A stretch of 64,000 bases of DNA from Ketobacter sp963922875 (GCA_963922875.1 CAWUJH010000005.1:124001-188000), one strand, 5' to 3'; counted from the stretch's first letter, positions 8,299 to 16,483 are shown. A program made the numbers and translations. The notes: generated by a model from the sequence alone, not told the origin.

Positions 8299-8337
8299 GG
8301 AATCGCTCAATGTTAACATTGAGCGATTCCCGCTTTT
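8299..8337 (+). terminator. Terminator: perfect 32-bp palindrome plus T run
   Basis: Positions 8299-8330 form a perfect inverted repeat centred on GTTAAC with 16-bp arms and no loop bases, followed by CGCTTTTT. It closes the ureD-to-DUF2244 transcript. On the minus strand no T run follows, so it is mainly a plus-strand terminator. Confidence 0.75.
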
Positions 8338-8354
8338 TCTATACTAAAAAGCAA

Positions 8355-8492
8355 TTACTCGCCACAAAGAATCATGCAGCCTGGCTTGATAACGATGTCG
8401 CCAGTAGCGCCGGAAATTCCACTTTCCCCGCCACACGCAGTCAAACCAGCGGCAATTACTAATGCGATAGCAACTTTTGATAAAGTTTTCAT
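8355..8492 (-). CDS. 45-residue lipoprotein between ureF and ureG
   Basis: Minus-strand ORF: ATG at 8490-8492, TAA at 8355-8357. GGAGGG lies eight bases upstream of the ATG, an unusually good ribosome-binding site. The product starts MKTLSKVAIALVIAAGLTAC, a textbook lipoprotein signal with Cys20 after LTA. The mature 26 residues begin CGGESG and end with GCMILCGE, so two further Cys could form a disulfide. No family recognised. It is transcribed opposite to the urease genes and separates ureG from ureF. Similar tiny entericidin-like or lipid-anchored peptides exist, but I see no specific match. Confidence 0.65.
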   Translation of the reverse strand: MKTLSKVAIALVIAAGLTACGGESGISGATGDIVIKPGCMILCGE

Positions 8493-8691
8493 TTTTAAAC
8501 CCTCCAAGTGGTCAATTAAATAAGATACTCTTAACGGTACTAATCACTGAAATTCAGTGATTGCCGAGTATAGCAACGGGTTTTTTTTTGCTACTAGGAC
8601 ATACTGTCAAGGGGTATACGCTATGTTGGCCAAATTCTCCAATAAAAGTAGGGCTAATCAACCTTTAAATTGAAAATGTGATGAGGTAGTC

Positions 8692-9303
8692 ATGAGTAAA
8701 AGCACATTGCGAATCGGTATAGGTGGGCCGGTGGGCTCCGGTAAAACTGCGTTAACTCTGCGGCTGTGTGAAACCATGCGCAATGATTTTAATATCGCGG
8801 TTGTCACTAATGATATTTATACCCGTGAAGATGCAGAGTTTCTGGCCCGTAATGAAGCGCTGACCACTGATAGAATTATCGGAGTGGAAACGGGGGGCTG
8901 TCCCCACACTGCGATTCGTGAAGACGCTTCGATGAACTTGGCAGCCGTGGCGGAATTGAATCAACGCCATCCTGGGTTGGATATGGTGATCATTGAGAGT
9001 GGTGGCGATAATTTAGCGGCTACCTTTAGTCCTGAGCTATCAGACCTCACCCTCTACGTAATTGATGTGTCAGCGGGTGACAAGATTCCCCGCAAAGGTG
9101 GTCCAGGTATCACCAAATCAGACTTATTAGTGATTAATAAAATTGATCTTGCTCCTATGGTAGGTGCCTCCTTAGAGGTGATGGACCGGGATGCGAAGAA
9201 GATGCGTGGCGATAAACCCTTTATCTTTGCCAACATGAAAGACAAGACGGGCCTGGCCGAAATAATCGAATTTATTACGGATAAAGGTATGTTGAGTCGT
9301 TAG
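8692..9303 (+). CDS. ureG: Urease accessory GTPase UreG
   Basis: 203 residues. P-loop GPVGSGKT at 12-19, VVTNDIYTREDAEFL, the CPH metal-binding motif in ETGGCPHTAIREDAS, ESGGDNLAATFSPEL, the base-recognition NKIDLAP, and FANMKDKTGL. It is a SIMIBI GTPase that binds nickel and delivers it to urease with UreD/UreF. GAGG precedes the ATG by about eight bases. Unusually, it is detached from ureF by 915 bp containing a terminator and an opposite-strand gene, so it needs its own promoter in 8493-8691; I could not assign -35/-10 boxes with confidence. Confidence 0.96.
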   Translation: MSKSTLRIGIGGPVGSGKTALTLRLCETMRNDFNIAVVTNDIYTREDAEFLARNEALTTDRIIGVETGGCPHTAIREDASMNLAAVAELNQRHPGLDMVIIESGGDNLAATFSPELSDLTLYVIDVSAGDKIPRKGGPGITKSDLLVINKIDLAPMVGASLEVMDRDAKKMRGDKPFIFANMKDKTGLAEIIEFITDKGMLSR

Positions 9304-9474
9304 AAGCCGGCCTAATTTTTTAGACTTGCATTGATTTGGGGCGTCAACCTTATTTATTAATAAGGAGTATTCTCGTTAAAACCACGAATTTTTAAACAAT
9401 CATTCCATTGGCTCGTTATATTTGCACTCTATTTGCACTCTAATTGGACTTATGTGAAACACATTGTGTTTGTG

Positions 9475-9491
9475 GGACCTTTTATGGTGCG
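9475..9491 (+). promoter_or_regulatory. Weak NtrC-like site upstream of urtA
   Basis: A 17-bp window whose right half ATGGTGC matches the NtrC consensus TGCACYANNNTGGTGCA while the left half is degenerate. It lies about 110-130 bp upstream of the sigma-54 core. An additional inverted pair ATGGTGC (9484-9490) / GCACCAT (9506-9512) flanks it. Confidence 0.4.
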
Positions 9492-9516
9492 CTCAACGTG
9501 GCTCTGCACCATGGCT

Positions 9517-9533
9517 AGCACGTGATTGGTGCA
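9517..9533 (+). promoter_or_regulatory. NtrC binding site upstream of urtA
   Basis: AGCACGTGATTGGTGCA matches the GCAC-N7-GTGC architecture and closely resembles the classical glnA enhancer site. It lies about 65 bp upstream of the sigma-54 -12 element, within normal enhancer range for DNA looping. The whole gap 9304-9646 holds no gene; it carries these sites, the promoter at 9582-9598 and a small ATGTG-AAA-CACAT palindrome at about 9452-9464. Confidence 0.7.
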
Positions 9534-9581
9534 CATTCTTAAAAAAGCGCATGTTTTACGCCTGAACGGCTAAAAAAACAG

Positions 9582-9598
9582 TGGCATAAAAAATGCTT
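9582..9598 (+). promoter_or_regulatory. Sigma-54 promoter of urtABCDE
   Basis: TGGCATAAAAAATGCTT has GG (9583-9584) and GC (9595-9596) separated by exactly ten bases, the invariant sigma-54 -24/-12 geometry. Transcription should start near 9608, giving a leader of about 40 nt. This also rules out the in-frame ATG at 9593 as the urtA start. Confidence 0.75.
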
Positions 9599-9646
9599 CC
9601 CCGAGTTGGCAAGTTGAAAATCCTATTCACTCACTGGGGGAGTCCC

Positions 9647-10951
9647 ATGAACAAAACACAGTCCAAATGGATGAAATCAATGACGGGAGCGGCCGTTGCT
9701 GCCTCTTTGTCACTTGTGTCTGGCATCACGTTAGCGGCAGACACCATTAAAGTTGGGGTGTTGCACTCATTGTCTGGCACCATGGCAATCAGTGAAACCA
9801 CATTGAAAGACACGGTTTTAATGTTGGTTGAAGATCAAAACAAAAAAGGCGGTTTGCTTGGCAAGAAGCTTGAAGCCGTCGTGGTTGACCCTGCATCGAA
9901 CTGGCCATTGTTTGCGGAGAAAACCCGAGATCTTTTGGAAAAAGAGAAAGTCGACGTTATCTTTGGTTGCTGGACTTCCGTTTCCCGTAAGTCAGTATTG
10001 CCCGTAATCGAAGAACTTAATGGCATGTTGTTCTACCCGGTGCAGTACGAAGGTGAAGAATCCTCTAAAAACGTATTCTACACCGGTGCGGCGCCCAATC
10101 AGCAAGCGATTCCTGCCGTTGATTATTTAATGAATGAAGTCGGTGTAAAACGCTGGGTATTAGCGGGAACCGATTATGTTTATCCACGTACTACCAACAA
10201 GATCTTAGAAGCGTACCTCAAGAAAAAAGGGGTAGCCGAAAAAGATATCATGATTAATTACACACCTTTCGGTCATTCTGATTGGCAAACCATCGTTTCT
10301 GACCTCAAGAAATTTGGCTCTGCTGGTAAGAAAACCGCGGTTGTTTCCACAATCAACGGTGATGCCAACGTTCCCTTCTACAAAGAGTTAGCCAACCAAG
10401 GGGTGTCGGCTGAAGATATTCCGGTTGTTGCTTTCTCTGTTGGTGAAGAAGAGCTGTCGGGTTTTGACACCAAGCCTTTGGTTGGGCATTTGGCGGCCTG
10501 GAACTATTTTATGAGTGTCGACAGCAAAGAAAACGAGGAGTTTATCAAGAAATGGCATGCTTACATTAAAAATGAAAAGCGTGTAACCAACGACCCGATG
10601 GAAGCCACTTATATTGGCTTTAACATGTGGGCTAAAGCGGTTGAGAAAGCGAAAACTACCGATGTGGACAAGGTGCGATCAGCCATGTATGGCATCAAAG
10701 TTCCTAACCTTACTGGTGGCACAGCAGAAATGTTGCCAAACCATCATCTAACCAAGCCTGTCTTGATCGGTGAAATCCAGGAAGATGGTCAGTTCGCCGT
10801 AGTCTGGGAAACAGAAAAAGAAGTGCCCGGAGATGCATGGACTGATTTCTTGACTGAAAGCGCCAAGATCGAAGCAGACTGGCAGGATCCAAAAATTATG
10901 TGTGGTAACTACAACACCGAAACCAAGAAGTGTTCAGGCCAAAACTACTAA
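9647..10951 (+). CDS. urtA: Urea ABC transporter substrate-binding protein UrtA
   Basis: 434 residues from the ATG at 9647, preceded by GGGGGAG. The signal peptide ends near ITLA-ADTIKVG. The mature protein is a Leu/Ile/Val-type periplasmic binding protein with UrtA-specific stretches: VGVLHSLSGTMAISE, GCWTSVSRKSVLPV, LFYPVQYEGEESSKNVFYTGAAPNQQ, DYVYPRTTNKI, INGDANVPFYKEL and FSVGEEEL. It captures urea in the periplasm for UrtBCDE. First gene of the sigma-54-driven urt operon. The hairpin that follows may keep its mRNA level above that of the membrane subunits. Confidence 0.97.
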   Translation: MNKTQSKWMKSMTGAAVAASLSLVSGITLAADTIKVGVLHSLSGTMAISETTLKDTVLMLVEDQNKKGGLLGKKLEAVVVDPASNWPLFAEKTRDLLEKEKVDVIFGCWTSVSRKSVLPVIEELNGMLFYPVQYEGEESSKNVFYTGAAPNQQAIPAVDYLMNEVGVKRWVLAGTDYVYPRTTNKILEAYLKKKGVAEKDIMINYTPFGHSDWQTIVSDLKKFGSAGKKTAVVSTINGDANVPFYKELANQGVSAEDIPVVAFSVGEEELSGFDTKPLVGHLAAWNYFMSVDSKENEEFIKKWHAYIKNEKRVTNDPMEATYIGFNMWAKAVEKAKTTDVDKVRSAMYGIKVPNLTGGTAEMLPNHHLTKPVLIGEIQEDGQFAVVWETEKEVPGDAWTDFLTESAKIEADWQDPKIMCGNYNTETKKCSGQNY

Positions 10952-10980
10952 TGGCTCGATGTTGAGTGAGTACATAACCG

Positions 10981-11012
10981 AAAAAACCCTGCCGTTTGGG
11001 CAGGGTTTTTTT
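10981..11012 (+). terminator. Hairpin with T run between urtA and urtB
   Basis: CCCTGCC / GGCAGGG with a 5-nt loop, flanked by A6 and T7. It has the form of an intrinsic terminator inside the urt operon, so it probably acts as a partial terminator or mRNA-stabilising 3' end favouring urtA. Confidence 0.7.
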
Positions 11013-11043
11013 AACCAAAAAGTTTATAAGGCTACCATTTGTT

Positions 11044-12681
11044 ATGAACATAAATCGGGGAGTGTGGCTGGTCGTTATAAGTCTACTGGTGTTGGTGGGT
11101 AATAATCCCGCTTTCGCGGAAGAAGAAACCAGCAGTTTTAGAACAGCCATAGAAGGTTTTAGCAGTTCTAGCTTTAGTAAAAAGGCCAAGGTTATCGAAA
11201 ATATTACCGCTCTGGAAGATGACCGAGTGTTGCCAATTCTGGAAACCCTGTTAGCGGGTGATCTTTACTACCAGAAGTCAGATAAGCGCATTGTTTTTGT
11301 GACTGAAGTGGAAGAAGGCTACCAATTAACGTCAGCGGACAGCGGTGAGGATCTAGGGGTAGTAAGTAAGCGTGACGTAAAAAAGGTCGTCACCAATAAC
11401 GGATTGAGAAAACAGTTAAGAACGCAAATTGCGGGCTATAAGTTACTGAGTAAGAAAAAAGATATTCGATTAGCCGCGGCTGATGATCTGATAAAAACCC
11501 CCAGCCCAGAATTTTTAGAAGTACTGAATAAGTCGATTGAAAAAGAATCGGAAGCCAGTGTTAAAGAAGCCTTGCAAGCGGCCAGAGCCGTTATCCTGTT
11601 TGATAGCGAAGATCCAGCCGATCGTTTGCAAGCGGTAAGCGATATGGAAGGTTTCCCCAACAAATATATTCTCGCCACCTTACAAAATCGCTTCAATCAA
11701 ATTGAAGAAGGAACCTACTCAGAACCCAACGCGCTAGTGCGTGAAGAATTGGAAGCCGCACTTAAAGGGCTGAGATCCCAGGCCGCCTGGTACAAATTTA
11801 TCGAAGATCTTTTTTTCGGTTTGAGTTTGGGGTCTGTCTTATTGCTGGCAGCCATAGGGCTTGCCATCACCTTTGGTGTTATGGGTGTCATCAATATGGC
11901 CCATGGTGAAATGATTATGTTGGGGGCTTATACCACCTACGTGATCCAGCTAATAATGCCCAATTCCATTGGCGCATCAATTCTCGTTGCTATCCCGGCC
12001 GCATTTTTGGTGTCTGGTTTAATGGGAATCCTTATTGAGCGAACCGTGATTCGGCATTTGTACGGACGTCCTTTGGAAACCCTGCTAGCCACCTTTGGTA
12101 TTAGTCTTATATTGCAGCAGTTGGTTCGTTCGGTGTTTTCGCCCTTGAATCGTTCTGTTATTACACCGGACTGGCTCAGTAATTCTCTGGTAGTTAATGG
12201 GTTCCTATCCCTGACCTATAACCGCCTTTATATCATTTTATTTTCGTTGCTGGTGTTGTTCGGCTTGATGTTGCTGTTGAAAAAAAGCTTCTTTGGCTTG
12301 CAGATGCGTGCCGTGACTCAAAATCGGGCCATGGCCAGTTCCATGGGCATTCGGACTGGTTGGGTTGATGCCTTAACCTTTGGTCTGGGCTCTGGTATTG
12401 CTGGTATTGCCGGTGTGGCACTGAGCCAGTTAACTAATGTTGGACCCAATCTCGGCCAATCTTACATTATCGATTCGTTTTTGGTGGTGGTATTTGGTGG
12501 CGTAGGTAATCTCTGGGGCACCTTGGTGGCGGCCATGGGCTTAGGCGTAGCGAATAAGTTCATCGAACCTGTAGCCGGTGCAGTGTTAGCGAAAATTTTA
12601 ATTCTTATTTTTATTATTCTATTCATTCAACGACGGCCCCGCGGACTTTTCGCGTTAAAGGGCCGGTTTGTGGAGGGCTAA
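11044..12681 (+). CDS. urtB: Urea ABC transporter permease UrtB
   Basis: The frame is open from 10996, but that start lies inside the terminator hairpin. ATG 11044 gives 545 residues beginning MNINRGVWLVVISLL, a signal-like segment. As in other UrtB proteins, an extended N-terminal periplasmic helical region (about residues 25-255) precedes the LivH-type permease domain. That domain begins near FIEDLFFGLSLGSVLLLAAIG, with VMGVINMAHGEM, RAVTQNRAMASSMGI, and FLVVVFGGVGNLWGT. It forms the channel with UrtC. urtC starts three bases after its stop codon. Confidence 0.95.
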   Translation: MNINRGVWLVVISLLVLVGNNPAFAEEETSSFRTAIEGFSSSSFSKKAKVIENITALEDDRVLPILETLLAGDLYYQKSDKRIVFVTEVEEGYQLTSADSGEDLGVVSKRDVKKVVTNNGLRKQLRTQIAGYKLLSKKKDIRLAAADDLIKTPSPEFLEVLNKSIEKESEASVKEALQAARAVILFDSEDPADRLQAVSDMEGFPNKYILATLQNRFNQIEEGTYSEPNALVREELEAALKGLRSQAAWYKFIEDLFFGLSLGSVLLLAAIGLAITFGVMGVINMAHGEMIMLGAYTTYVIQLIMPNSIGASILVAIPAAFLVSGLMGILIERTVIRHLYGRPLETLLATFGISLILQQLVRSVFSPLNRSVITPDWLSNSLVVNGFLSLTYNRLYIILFSLLVLFGLMLLLKKSFFGLQMRAVTQNRAMASSMGIRTGWVDALTFGLGSGIAGIAGVALSQLTNVGPNLGQSYIIDSFLVVVFGGVGNLWGTLVAAMGLGVANKFIEPVAGAVLAKILILIFIILFIQRRPRGLFALKGRFVEG

Positions 12682-12684
12682 ACA

Positions 12685-13836
12685 ATGCAGAGTCAGTCAA
12701 GATTAGCCTGGTTACTGAATGATAAGGCGGGCCAGCGTCTAATAGCCGTGTTGGCGGTGGTTACCATTATGGTGCCAATTTTAAATATGGCGGTTCCCGA
12801 AGATTCTATTTTTCATGTGTCCTCTTTTACCGTGGGTTTGCTGGGTAAGTATTTATGCTTTGCCTTGCTGGCCTTGGCAGTGGATTTAATCTGGGGCTAC
12901 TGTGGCATTCTGAGTTTGGGGCACGGCGCTTTTTTTGCCTTGGGCGGTTATGCCATGGGTATGTATCTGATGCGCCAGATCGGTGATCGGGGTGTTTATG
13001 GTAACCCTGAACTCCCGGACTTTATGGTGTTTTTAGATTGGAAAGAACTGCCATGGTATTGGTATGGTTTTGACAATTTCGGTTTTGCCATGCTTATGGT
13101 CTTGGTGGCTCCGGCTATTCTCGCCTTTGTGTTTGGTTGGCTGGCTTTTCGCTCCAGGGTGACCGGGGTATATCTTTCCATTATTACGCAAGCCATGACC
13201 TATGCCTTGCTGTTGGCTTTTTTCCGCAACGATATGGGTTTTGGTGGCAATAACGGATTGACGGACTTCAAGGATATTTTGGGATTCAGCCTGCAGGAGA
13301 ACAGTACCAAAATTGCTCTCTTTGTCTGTTCCGGTATTGCCCTTATTCTTGCCTATCTGCTCTGCCGTTTTGTGGTGTCCTCAAAGCTGGGGCGGGTGTT
13401 AGTGTCTATTCGGGATGCGGAAAGTCGCACCCGCTTTGTAGGTTATAGAGTAGAGCATTATAAATCCTTTGTGTTTGTGCTTAGTGCCATGCTTGCGGGT
13501 GTGGCCGGTGCGTTGTACGTGCCGCAAGTGGGCATCATTAACCCCGGCGAGTTTTCTCCTATTAACTCTATTGAAATTATTATCTGGGTGGCTGTCGGTG
13601 GTCGCGGATGTCTCTATGGCGCGGTTATTGGCGGCATTTTGGTGAACTACGGCAAGACTTACTTTACTGGAGCATTTCCAGAAGTGTGGCTGTTTATGCT
13701 GGGTGGGCTATTTGTGGTTTCAACACTGTTCTTGCCTCAAGGGGTGGTTGGTGTCGTGCAACAATATAAGAACAAGCGAGCAGAATCAAAAGCCATGGCG
13801 AAAGATGGTGCAGCAGCCGAAGAGGGTATGTCATGA
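12685..13836 (+). CDS. urtC: Urea ABC transporter permease UrtC
   Basis: 383 residues, LivM-type permease with about nine membrane segments. Diagnostic stretches: DLIWGYCGILSLGHGAFFALGGYAMGMYLMRQIG, YLSIITQAMTYALLLAFFRNDMGFGGNNGLTDFK, SIRDAESRTRFVGYRVEHYK and INSIEIIIWVAVGGRGCLYGAVIG. It pairs with UrtB in the inner membrane. Its end overlaps urtD by 4 bp (ATGA), indicating coupling. Confidence 0.96.
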   Translation: MQSQSRLAWLLNDKAGQRLIAVLAVVTIMVPILNMAVPEDSIFHVSSFTVGLLGKYLCFALLALAVDLIWGYCGILSLGHGAFFALGGYAMGMYLMRQIGDRGVYGNPELPDFMVFLDWKELPWYWYGFDNFGFAMLMVLVAPAILAFVFGWLAFRSRVTGVYLSIITQAMTYALLLAFFRNDMGFGGNNGLTDFKDILGFSLQENSTKIALFVCSGIALILAYLLCRFVVSSKLGRVLVSIRDAESRTRFVGYRVEHYKSFVFVLSAMLAGVAGALYVPQVGIINPGEFSPINSIEIIIWVAVGGRGCLYGAVIGGILVNYGKTYFTGAFPEVWLFMLGGLFVVSTLFLPQGVVGVVQQYKNKRAESKAMAKDGAAAEEGMS

Positions 13837-14594
13837 GTATCAAAACGAAACATATCCCGCAGCATATTTTATACGTTAATGGCGTGTCTAAATCCTTCGA
13901 TGGTTTTAAAGCACTCAACAACTTGTCCTTCACCGTAAAGCCGGGAGAGCTGCGGGCTATCATTGGTCCCAATGGTGCGGGAAAAACCACCATGATGGAT
14001 GTGATTACAGGCAAGCTGAAACCGGACGTAGGTGATGTGTTTTTTCGCGATACGGTGGATTTAACTAAGTTCGATGAAGCTGATATTGCCAATATGGGTA
14101 TTGGCCGCAAGTTTCAAAAGCCCACGGTGATTGAAAGCCTGACCGTGTTTGAAAACCTCGAATTGGCTTTGAGTGGCAGTCGTGGCGTCTTTAAAGCTTT
14201 GTGGCATAAATTGAATGCCGATCAAATGCGTCAAATCGATGAGACTATTGAGCTAGTGGGGTTGGCAGAAAAGCGTTTTGAGCTTGGTGGCGCTTTATCC
14301 CATGGCCAAAAGCAGTGGTTGGAAATTGGCATGCTGTTAAATCAGAGTCCGGATCTGTTATTGGTGGATGAGCCCGCAGCCGGTATGACGGATCACGAAA
14401 CCGAGTTAACCGCCGCTTTGCTTAAAGATATTAGCGGTGAGCATTCCGTGGTGGTGGTTGAGCATGATATGGAATTCATCAAAGCCTTGGACTGTCCGGT
14501 GACTGTGCTTCACGAAGGTAGTGTGTTGGCGGAAGGAACCTTGGAAGAAGTCCAAGCCAATGAACTCGTCATTGAAGTCTACTTGGGGCGCTAA
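13833..14594 (+). CDS. urtD: Urea ABC transporter ATPase UrtD
   Basis: 253 residues. Walker A GPNGAGKTT, the LivG-like NMGIGRKFQKPTVIESLTVFENLELAL, signature LSHGQKQWLEIGMLL, Walker B LLLVDEPAAGMTD, and switch His in VVVEHDMEF. One of two cytoplasmic ATPases energising urea import. Confidence 0.96.
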   Translation: MSIKTKHIPQHILYVNGVSKSFDGFKALNNLSFTVKPGELRAIIGPNGAGKTTMMDVITGKLKPDVGDVFFRDTVDLTKFDEADIANMGIGRKFQKPTVIESLTVFENLELALSGSRGVFKALWHKLNADQMRQIDETIELVGLAEKRFELGGALSHGQKQWLEIGMLLNQSPDLLLVDEPAAGMTDHETELTAALLKDISGEHSVVVVEHDMEFIKALDCPVTVLHEGSVLAEGTLEEVQANELVIEVYLGR

Positions 14595-14599
14595 AGACT

Positions 14600-15295
14600 A
14601 TGTTGGAAATTCAAGAGATCGATTTGTATTACGGCGCCAGTCAAGCGTTGAAAAAAGTCAGTTTCGAAGCGCAAATTGGCAAAGTGGCCTGTGTTATGGG
14701 TCGCAACGGCGTGGGCAAAACCTCATTAATGCGCGCCGTGGCGGGACAACACGCCATTAAAAGCGGCCAGATATTGTGGGAAGGCTTCGATATCAGCAAG
14801 CAAGCACCTCACGAACGGGCAAAAAATGGAATCGCCTATGTGCCCCAGGGGCGAGATGTTTTCTCCCAGCTCACGGTGTACGAAAATCTAAAAACGGGGT
14901 TTTCCGTACTGCCCCGTGCAGAACGTAAAATATCCGATGAGATTTATGATCTGTTTCCCGTTTTGCACAAAATGCTGAAGCGTCGAGGGGGCGATCTTTC
15001 TGGTGGTCAACAACAGCAACTGGCCATTGCTCGGGCACTGGTTACAAAGCCAAAGTTGTTAATTCTGGATGAGCCCACGGAAGGTATTCAGCCTTCGATT
15101 ATTAAAGACATTCAAAACGTTATTTCGTTATTACGGGACCGCGGCGAGATGGCCATATTACTGGTTGAACAGTATTTCGATTTCGCCCGCGAACTGGCGG
15201 ACAATTATGCCGTAATGGATCGTGGAGAAGTGGTTCTGTCAGGCTTAGGTGCGGAAATGGAGGAGGACACCGTCCGTCGATTTATAGCGGTGTAG
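14600..15295 (+). CDS. urtE: Urea ABC transporter ATPase UrtE
   Basis: 231 residues, LivF type. Walker A GRNGVGKTS, IAYVPQGRDVFSQLTVYENL, signature LSGGQQQQLAIARAL, Walker B LLILDEPTEGIQPSI, and LLVEQYFDFA. Completes the five-gene urt operon; five bases separate it from urtD and a strong terminator follows. Confidence 0.96.
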   Translation: MLEIQEIDLYYGASQALKKVSFEAQIGKVACVMGRNGVGKTSLMRAVAGQHAIKSGQILWEGFDISKQAPHERAKNGIAYVPQGRDVFSQLTVYENLKTGFSVLPRAERKISDEIYDLFPVLHKMLKRRGGDLSGGQQQQLAIARALVTKPKLLILDEPTEGIQPSIIKDIQNVISLLRDRGEMAILLVEQYFDFARELADNYAVMDRGEVVLSGLGAEMEEDTVRRFIAV

Positions 15296-15357
15296 TGTAG
15301 ATCTATAGAGTTTTGGCACAAGGCTGTCATGCCTGGCCACCAGTTTGGGAGGCGGGA

Positions 15358-15408
15358 AACCCGGATACCCTGAGTGACGATGCAGTCTCAGGGTATCCGG
15401 GTTTTTTT
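15358..15408 (+). terminator. Terminator of the urt operon
   Basis: A 17-bp stem (AACCCGGATACCCTGAG paired with its complement at 15387-15403) with a loop of about 12 nt, then a T run. Very stable; it isolates urtABCDE from the collagen-like gene. Confidence 0.9.
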
Positions 15409-15496
15409 AGGCAAAGATTTCGTTTTCCAAGGAATTACGTTCTAATGACAATTCAGTTTGAAAGAGATGATCTGCTTCTACAAAAGGAAAGAACAA

Positions 15497-16477
15497 ATGA
15501 TACAACGGCTATTTTTGATGCTGTGCTTAATAACGAACACGGTTTATGGCGGAGATATAATCCATGTAAAGTCAGGTAAAACCCTCACCCTAAACCCTGA
15601 GCAGTCGGTGTTGGAGTTGGATACCTTGATTCTGGAAGACAATTCTATGCTGGTAGTGCCTGCGGGTACAGTGTCCTTGCAACTGTCCGCATCAGAAGTG
15701 CAAATTGGTCGGGGCGTAAAAATACAGGCACAAGGAATGCCAGGTAAAGATGGTGCGCCTGGAACCGGGTACAGCACGCCAGCACAAGACTGTGAATCAG
15801 GCAAAGATGGCGGTACAGGCGCTAGTGGTGAGCCTGGCCAGCGCGGTGTTGATCTTTCATTAAGATTCAATTTTATAAAATTGGGCAGTCTGGTGATAGA
15901 TACCAGTGGCGGAGCCGGTGGTAATGGTGGCGATGGCGGCAATGGTCAGAATGCCGGTGAATTTGATTATTGTACCGCACCGGAAGGCGGTGATGGCGGA
16001 GCGGGCGGTAATGGTGCTGATGGTGGTGACGGAGGGCAGGTGCGATTGTTTTACACTACAGCGTCGGATCTGGACCAAGCGTCCATACGAAAAAGCATCA
16101 CTATTATCAGCAAAGGGGGTGAGGCAGGCGCAGCAGGAAAAGCAGGACTGGCAGGCGCCGGATCGGAAGGTAAATACATAACCAAACGTACGCTGGGTGG
16201 CAATAGAAAGTGGGAAGCTGGCGGTGATGCGGGCAAGCCTGGTGTTCCAGGAACCTCGGGTAATGATGGGGTAAATGCGTCAGTGGTATTGGAGCAGGCA
16301 TTGGACTCTGGTCGTGCACCGAAATTTGGCAGCGCCAGCATCCAGCAAGCCACCACTAATTCAGGTGATGAGGATCGTTTACTGCAACGAGTTGAACGTC
16401 AAGAAGAACAACTACAGCGACTCCAGCAAAGAATTCAGCAGCTGGAAATTACGGTCCAAAAGCTAACGAAACCCTAA
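15497..16477 (+). CDS. Secreted Gly-rich collagen-like protein with C-terminal coiled coil
   Basis: The frame opens at 15458, but ATG 15497 has AAGGA about eight bases upstream and starts a signal peptide (MIQRLFLMLCLITNTVYG); 326 residues. After a beta-rich region (about 20-85) come several runs of Gly-X-Y triplets: MPGKDGAPGTG, GKDGGTGASGEPGQRG, GGAGGNGGDGGNGQ, GGDGGAGGNGADGGDGG, GEAGAAGKAGLAGAG, and GGDAGKPGVPGTSGNDG. Non-repetitive beta segments separate them. The last 40 residues (DRLLQRVERQEEQLQRL onward) are a coiled coil that could trimerise. The exported, fibrous surface role is inference. It lies between the urt operon and an NtrC-regulated outer-membrane protein and is preceded by a terminator, so it should have its own promoter. 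No enzymatic domain seen. Confidence 0.65.
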   Translation: MIQRLFLMLCLITNTVYGGDIIHVKSGKTLTLNPEQSVLELDTLILEDNSMLVVPAGTVSLQLSASEVQIGRGVKIQAQGMPGKDGAPGTGYSTPAQDCESGKDGGTGASGEPGQRGVDLSLRFNFIKLGSLVIDTSGGAGGNGGDGGNGQNAGEFDYCTAPEGGDGGAGGNGADGGDGGQVRLFYTTASDLDQASIRKSITIISKGGEAGAAGKAGLAGAGSEGKYITKRTLGGNRKWEAGGDAGKPGVPGTSGNDGVNASVVLEQALDSGRAPKFGSASIQQATTNSGDEDRLLQRVERQEEQLQRLQQRIQQLEITVQKLTKP

Positions 16478-16483
16478 TAAATG

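Noticed and set aside
9593..9646. Upstream in-frame ATG for urtA
   Set aside because: It lies inside the sigma-54 -12 region, upstream of the expected transcript start; the ATG at 9647 has a good ribosome-binding site and signal peptide.
10996..11043. Upstream start for urtB
   Set aside because: It falls inside the terminator hairpin; ATG 11044 begins a membrane or signal segment.
15544..15942. Pro-rich minus-strand ORF
   Set aside because: It is the complement of Gly-rich triplets in the collagen-like gene.
15900..16060. GGTGGTAATGGTGG-type runs as tandem repeat or CRISPR
   Set aside because: They are codon-level repeats of Gly-X-Y in a reading frame, without fixed spacer or repeat lengths.
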